From: an uncultured Acidimicrobiia bacterium
GTDB taxonomy: Bacteria > Actinomycetota > Acidimicrobiia > UBA5794
Direction: 5' to 3'
DNA length: 8,091 nucleotides
NCBI GenBank assembly: GCA_905480055.1
Contig: CAJQOW010000307.1
Location: forward strand, 1 to 8,091
Positions 5,897-8,091 of the stretch are shown here, one piece after another. The stretch's first letter is position 1, and every line of letters begins with the position of its first letter. The notes under the pieces are model-generated. The model did no database searches and was not told the DNA's origin. It saw only the letters and a program-made list of their open reading frames with translations. Both the position numbers and the translations under genes were made by a program.

Positions 5897-6448
5897 TCAG
5901 CCCCGTGCCTGATCGATGTTCACCGCACCGCTCCTGATGCGCTGCCAGCGGCTCACCGTCGACACGCGCTCGAATCCGTTGGCTGCATAGAACGCTTCCG
6001 ACCGCTCATCTGAGGCGTCGTGCCACACCGTTGCATGGGTCATTCCCGCCGCTCGCATCCGCCGCATGCCCTCAGCGAGCAGTAACGAACCGACGCCGCG
6101 CCGGTGGAAGTCCTCGTGCACACCCACAGGCTCGAAATAGCCGATCTTGTTGCGACCGTCATACCAGGTGACGGTGAACCCGGCGAAGGCCCCACTGGCA
6201 TCCACCGCTACAAACTCATTCTCTGCAATGTATCCAGGCGAGTCCATAAGTCTCTCGTACTCCAAGGCTGTCCACGAGCTTCCAAACGACCGTGCATGCA
6301 CCTCAGCGAGAGCTGCAGCGTCTTCCCGCGCAACGCTGCGCACCACGAACTCACCTGGGTTCACATCGATGTGCTCCGGAATTGGTTGTGCCTTGAAGAC
6401 GTAGCCATCCTCAAACCGCGTGAAGCCAGATCCTCGAGGACGCCACAA
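5897..6448 (-). CDS. GNAT acetyltransferase, C-terminal part of a frameshifted tandem-GNAT gene
   Basis: This frame carries a full GNAT domain: FVVRSVAREDAAALAEVHAR (beta1/alpha1), then EFVAVDASGAFAGFTVTWYD, then GYFEPVGVHEDFHRRGVGS with the acetyl-CoA-binding RRGVGS motif, and the closing ATVWHDASDERSEAFYAANG FERV. GNAT enzymes transfer an acyl group from acyl-CoA to an amine; the substrate cannot be told here. Real homology starts at EDGYVFKAQ (about 6410). The residues before it are out-of-frame readings of the upstream half, and the nominal TTG start has no ribosome-binding site. It was probably made as the second half of a 300-residue tandem-GNAT protein that starts at 6798. In that protein RRGVGS would fall at about residues 233-238. 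All visible acetyl-CoA motifs are intact in this part. Confidence 0.78.
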   Translation of the reverse strand: MWRPRGSGFTRFEDGYVFKAQPIPEHIDVNPGEFVVRSVAREDAAALAEVHARSFGSSWTALEYERLMDSPGYIAENEFVAVDASGAFAGFTVTWYDGRNKIGYFEPVGVHEDFHRRGVGSLLLAEGMRRMRAAGMTHATVWHDASDERSEAFYAANGFERVSTVSRWQRIRSGAVNIDQARG

Positions 6449-6798
6449 AGCTGTTGGTCGTCACCGATCACATCGGTTTCGACCCTGCCCCTGGCCTCCG
6501 CAGCGCCGGCTACCTCGGATGCAACCGCGTGAAGCGCCGCTCGATCAAGCGTGTGGCGAGTGACGAGATCGAATGCCTGGTACTTCGGCCACAGCAATGC
6601 GAATGCCTCCACGCTGTCGCCCTCGGTCCAAACGAGCACGACTTCATCGATGCGTTCACGGCGTAGGCCGCTGCAGATCCGATGTGCCACGTCTCCTGGG
6701 TGCAGGTTCGATCCGATCCCCATCGCCTCGGTTCGGTCGGCGACCAGCTCCTGCATTGCAGCGAGGTGCCCTGCACCGTTGAATCGACGCCGTTGCAT
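6361..6798 (-). pseudogene. N-terminal half of the frameshifted tandem-GNAT gene
   Basis: This frame starts at ATG 6798 behind AAAGGGA (7 nt spacing). It runs MQRRRFNGAGHLAAMQELVA..., with HPGDVAHRICSGLRR, then DEVVLVWTEGDSVEAFALLW and later LCGVLEDLASRG. It resembles the first, degenerate GNAT domain of tandem-GNAT proteins: the strand pattern is present but the RxxGxG acetyl-CoA motif is missing. After about residue 128 the frame turns to LRMATSSRHNQF and stops at 6361. The following family sequence (..RGF/EDGYVFKAQ) is in the next frame. One extra base in the run that reads TTT on the minus strand (6413-6415) would join the halves into a single 300-residue protein. Either a recent mutation or a consensus error explains it. 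The ATG is preferred over the upstream GTG at 6828 because of the Shine-Dalgarno site. Confidence 0.7.
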
Positions 6799-6805
6799 CG
6801 CTCGG

Positions 6806-6812
6806 TCCCTTT
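6806..6812 (-). promoter_or_regulatory. Shine-Dalgarno site of the tandem-GNAT gene
   Basis: On the minus strand this reads AAAGGGA, 7 nt before the ATG at 6798. It decides that start over the GTG codons further upstream. Confidence 0.6.
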
Positions 6813-6848
6813 CCGCATCGACCACCACTGAGTCGGTCCGTTGTTCCC

Positions 6849-6859
6849 GCTCAGTGAGC
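6849..6859. promoter_or_regulatory. 11-bp palindrome abutting the LOG promoter, possible operator
   Basis: GCTCA G TGAGC is a perfect palindrome that ends exactly where the TAGCTT -10 box begins, in the 75-nt region between the divergent GNAT and LOG genes. The core CACTGAG also occurs at 6826-6832. A regulator bound here could affect one or both genes. Confidence 0.3.
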
Positions 6860-6865
6860 TAGCTT
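6860..6865 (+). promoter_or_regulatory. -10 box, possible leaderless start of the LOG-family gene
   Basis: TAGCTT lies 8 nt before the ATG at 6874, with no Shine-Dalgarno site between. The spacing predicts a transcript starting at or within a few bases of the ATG. Confidence 0.4.
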
Positions 6866-6873
6866 TGCACACG

Positions 6874-7914
6874 ATGACCTACCGCATGAACAACGAAGAG
6901 ATCGACGCGCAGATCCGCGCACTCATCGAACAGGTCGTTGCGTCCGACCCTTCCAAGGCCTCCGACGCCGATCTGGTGACAGAGATCGTGGTCACCGCGC
7001 TGAAGCTCCTCAAAGACGAAACCGATCGCGGCGACATCAAGATGATGAACACTGCGCTCAAGGAACTTCGCTACTCCTCGCTCGTATTCGACGCCTACAA
7101 GGACCGCAAGAAGGTGGCCGTGTATGGGTCGGCCCGCACGCAACCTGATGACCCCAACTACATCGCCGCCACCGAGTTCGGGCGCCGCATGGCTGACGAC
7201 AACGGGTGGATGGTCATCACCGGGGCGGGACCAGGGATCATGGAAGCTGCCAACCGAGGCGCAGGTACCGATGCCTCGTTCGGCGTCAACATCCGCCTGC
7301 CGTTCGAGAACGGCGCCAACGAGTACCTCTCCCCCGGCAAGGTCATCAACTTCAAGTACTTCTTCACCCGCAAGGTCCAGTTTGTGAAGGAATCGGATGC
7401 CTTCGCCCTGTTCCCAGGCGGATGGGGCACCATGGATGAGGCGTTCGAGCTGCTCACGCTCATCCAGACGGGCAAGTCTGATATCCACCCGATTGTTATG
7501 GTCGAAGCCGACGGGACCGGGTATTGGGAGCCGTGGCAAGTCCTCTGCGAGACTCTGCGAGACCAGGGCATGATCTCCGAAGCCGACCTCAATCTGTACA
7601 CCGTCACATCGGACATCGATGAGGCCATCGAGGAGATCGAACGCTTCTTTCGGGTCTACCACTCCCAACGCTTCGTCAACGACGTGCTGGTCCTGCGCCT
7701 CAGTTCCGAGGTCTCCGACGCCGTCGTGGCATCGCTGAACGAGGAGTTCGCAGACATCGTGCGGTCAGGCAGCATTGAAAGGGCCGAGCCGACAAGCGCC
7801 GAACTCGCAACGGACGACCACGTCGAACTGCCCCGTTTGGCATTCGATTTCGATCGCCGCAGCTACGGAAGACTTCGTGCGTTGATCGATCGACTGAACG
7901 ACACCGCCACGTAG
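6874..7914 (+). CDS. long-form LOG-family (TIGR00730-like) Rossmann-fold protein
   Basis: A 346-residue cytoplasmic protein with the LOG / 'lysine decarboxylase-like' Rossmann domain. Visible motifs are VAVYGSAR (about residues 81-88), TGAGPGIMEAANRGA (116-130), FFTRKVQF with the conserved Arg166, and the signature PGGWGTMDE (181-189) with Glu189. LOG enzymes are nucleoside 5'-monophosphate phosphoribohydrolases that release the base from cytokinin nucleotides or, in bacteria, other purine nucleotides. All catalytic-type residues are present. Classic LOG proteins are about 180-220 residues. This one has an extra helical N-terminal region of some 75 residues (MTYRMNNEEIDAQIRALIEQ...) and a C-terminal extension of about 85 residues after the core, so its substrate may differ. 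The ATG at 6874 is favoured by the -10 box 8 nt upstream; ATG 6886 is an alternative. It is divergent from the GNAT gene. Confidence 0.88.
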   Translation: MTYRMNNEEIDAQIRALIEQVVASDPSKASDADLVTEIVVTALKLLKDETDRGDIKMMNTALKELRYSSLVFDAYKDRKKVAVYGSARTQPDDPNYIAATEFGRRMADDNGWMVITGAGPGIMEAANRGAGTDASFGVNIRLPFENGANEYLSPGKVINFKYFFTRKVQFVKESDAFALFPGGWGTMDEAFELLTLIQTGKSDIHPIVMVEADGTGYWEPWQVLCETLRDQGMISEADLNLYTVTSDIDEAIEEIERFFRVYHSQRFVNDVLVLRLSSEVSDAVVASLNEEFADIVRSGSIERAEPTSAELATDDHVELPRLAFDFDRRSYGRLRALIDRLNDTAT

Positions 7915-7935
7915 CCGCATCCCCGCATAGTGCAG

Positions 7936-7948
7936 GCACCATGGGTGC
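7936..7948. promoter_or_regulatory. small palindrome next to the last promoter
   Basis: GCACC ATG GGTGC (5-bp arms, 3-nt spacer) lies 22 nt after the LOG stop and 2 nt before the TACAAT -10 box. It could be a weak terminator for the LOG gene or an operator for the next gene. Confidence 0.25.
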
Positions 7949-7950
7949 AG

Positions 7951-7956
7951 TACAAT
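7951..7956 (+). promoter_or_regulatory. -10 box, possible leaderless start of the last gene
   Basis: TACAAT, one base from the TATAAT consensus, lies 7 nt before the ATG at 7964. No Shine-Dalgarno sequence is present, which points to a leaderless mRNA. It is the best -10 match of the four leaderless candidates in the window. Confidence 0.5.
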
Positions 7957-7963
7957 TGACCGA

Positions 7964-8091
7964 ATGCGGGAGATTCTTTCCGACCTTGTGGCGGAACAAC
8001 AACAATTGGACCAGTTCCTTCAGACACTGCGCGATCGCCAATGGGCTACCAAGACGCCAGCGGCAGGATGGACCATCCAAGACACCGTGAG
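7964..8091 (+). CDS. MDMPI/DinB-like (mycothiol-dependent maleylpyruvate isomerase family) N-terminus, 3' partial
   Basis: The first 42 codons before the window edge read MREILSDLVAEQQQLDQFLQ, then TLRDRQWATKTPAAGWTIQD TV. A first helix with an LVAEQ..LD pattern, followed by W-A-x-x-T-P-A-x-G-W-T-I-x-D, is typical of the N-terminal four-helix domain of the mycothiol-dependent maleylpyruvate isomerase / TIGR03084 / DinB-like superfamily. Members are metal-binding, and some use mycothiol as a thiol cofactor in isomerase or transferase reactions. The metal-binding His residues would lie beyond the window, so activity cannot be judged. The start is supported by the TACAAT box 7 nt upstream. Family membership is likely; the exact enzyme is unknown. 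Confidence 0.68.
   Translation, partial: MREILSDLVAEQQQLDQFLQTLRDRQWATKTPAAGWTIQDTV

Noticed and set aside
6859..7668. 269-residue minus-strand open frame
   Set aside because: Antisense of the LOG-family gene, with no motifs of its own; long antisense frames are common in GC-rich DNA.
1..8091. tRNA, rRNA, CRISPR array, insertion sequence or attachment site
   Set aside because: No cloverleaf, regularly spaced repeats, transposase motifs or long terminal inverted repeats were found by eye.

Overview
This is a GC-rich window that reads like a chromosomal segment of an actinobacterium, possibly from the Acidimicrobiia or a related lineage. The taxonomic clues are a DUF222/HNH (13E12-type) endonuclease, the start of a protein resembling mycothiol-dependent maleylpyruvate isomerases, a YajQ protein, frequent GTG/TTG starts, and several genes that appear to be transcribed without leaders. 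The class-level placement is inference.

Layout: (1) Positions 2-1918 hold two genes on the plus strand: the C-terminal part of a CobT-like VWA protein (cut by the window edge) and a CobS-like AAA+ ATPase. No cobalamin gene is in view. The ATPase has Asp where the Walker A Ser/Thr belongs and Ser where the Walker B Asp belongs. (2) A 61-residue, two-helix membrane protein on the minus strand (1977-2162) is divergent from a DUF222/HNH endonuclease (2296-3666). (3) A YajQ-family gene (3706-4190) is broken by a one-base frameshift near 4032. It is followed by a 340-residue protein like 4,5-dihydroxyphthalate decarboxylase (4229-5251). (4) Two tiny genes, a CxxC/CxxH zinc-binding-type protein (5438-5638) and an unknown acidic protein (5635-5841), overlap by GTGA. 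(5) A tandem-GNAT acetyltransferase on the minus strand (5897-6798) is also split by a one-base frameshift, near 6413-6415. It diverges from a long-form LOG-family gene (6874-7914). (6) The window ends inside an MDMPI/DinB-like gene that starts at 7964.

The genes do not form one pathway. The only likely functional pairs are the VWA/AAA+ pair and the two overlapping small genes; the rest look like independent housekeeping or accessory genes. Four genes have a TANNNT hexamer 6-8 nt before ATG and no visible Shine-Dalgarno sequence, which suggests leaderless mRNAs. Other genes have clear Shine-Dalgarno sites. I saw no RNA genes, CRISPR array, insertion sequence or attachment site.
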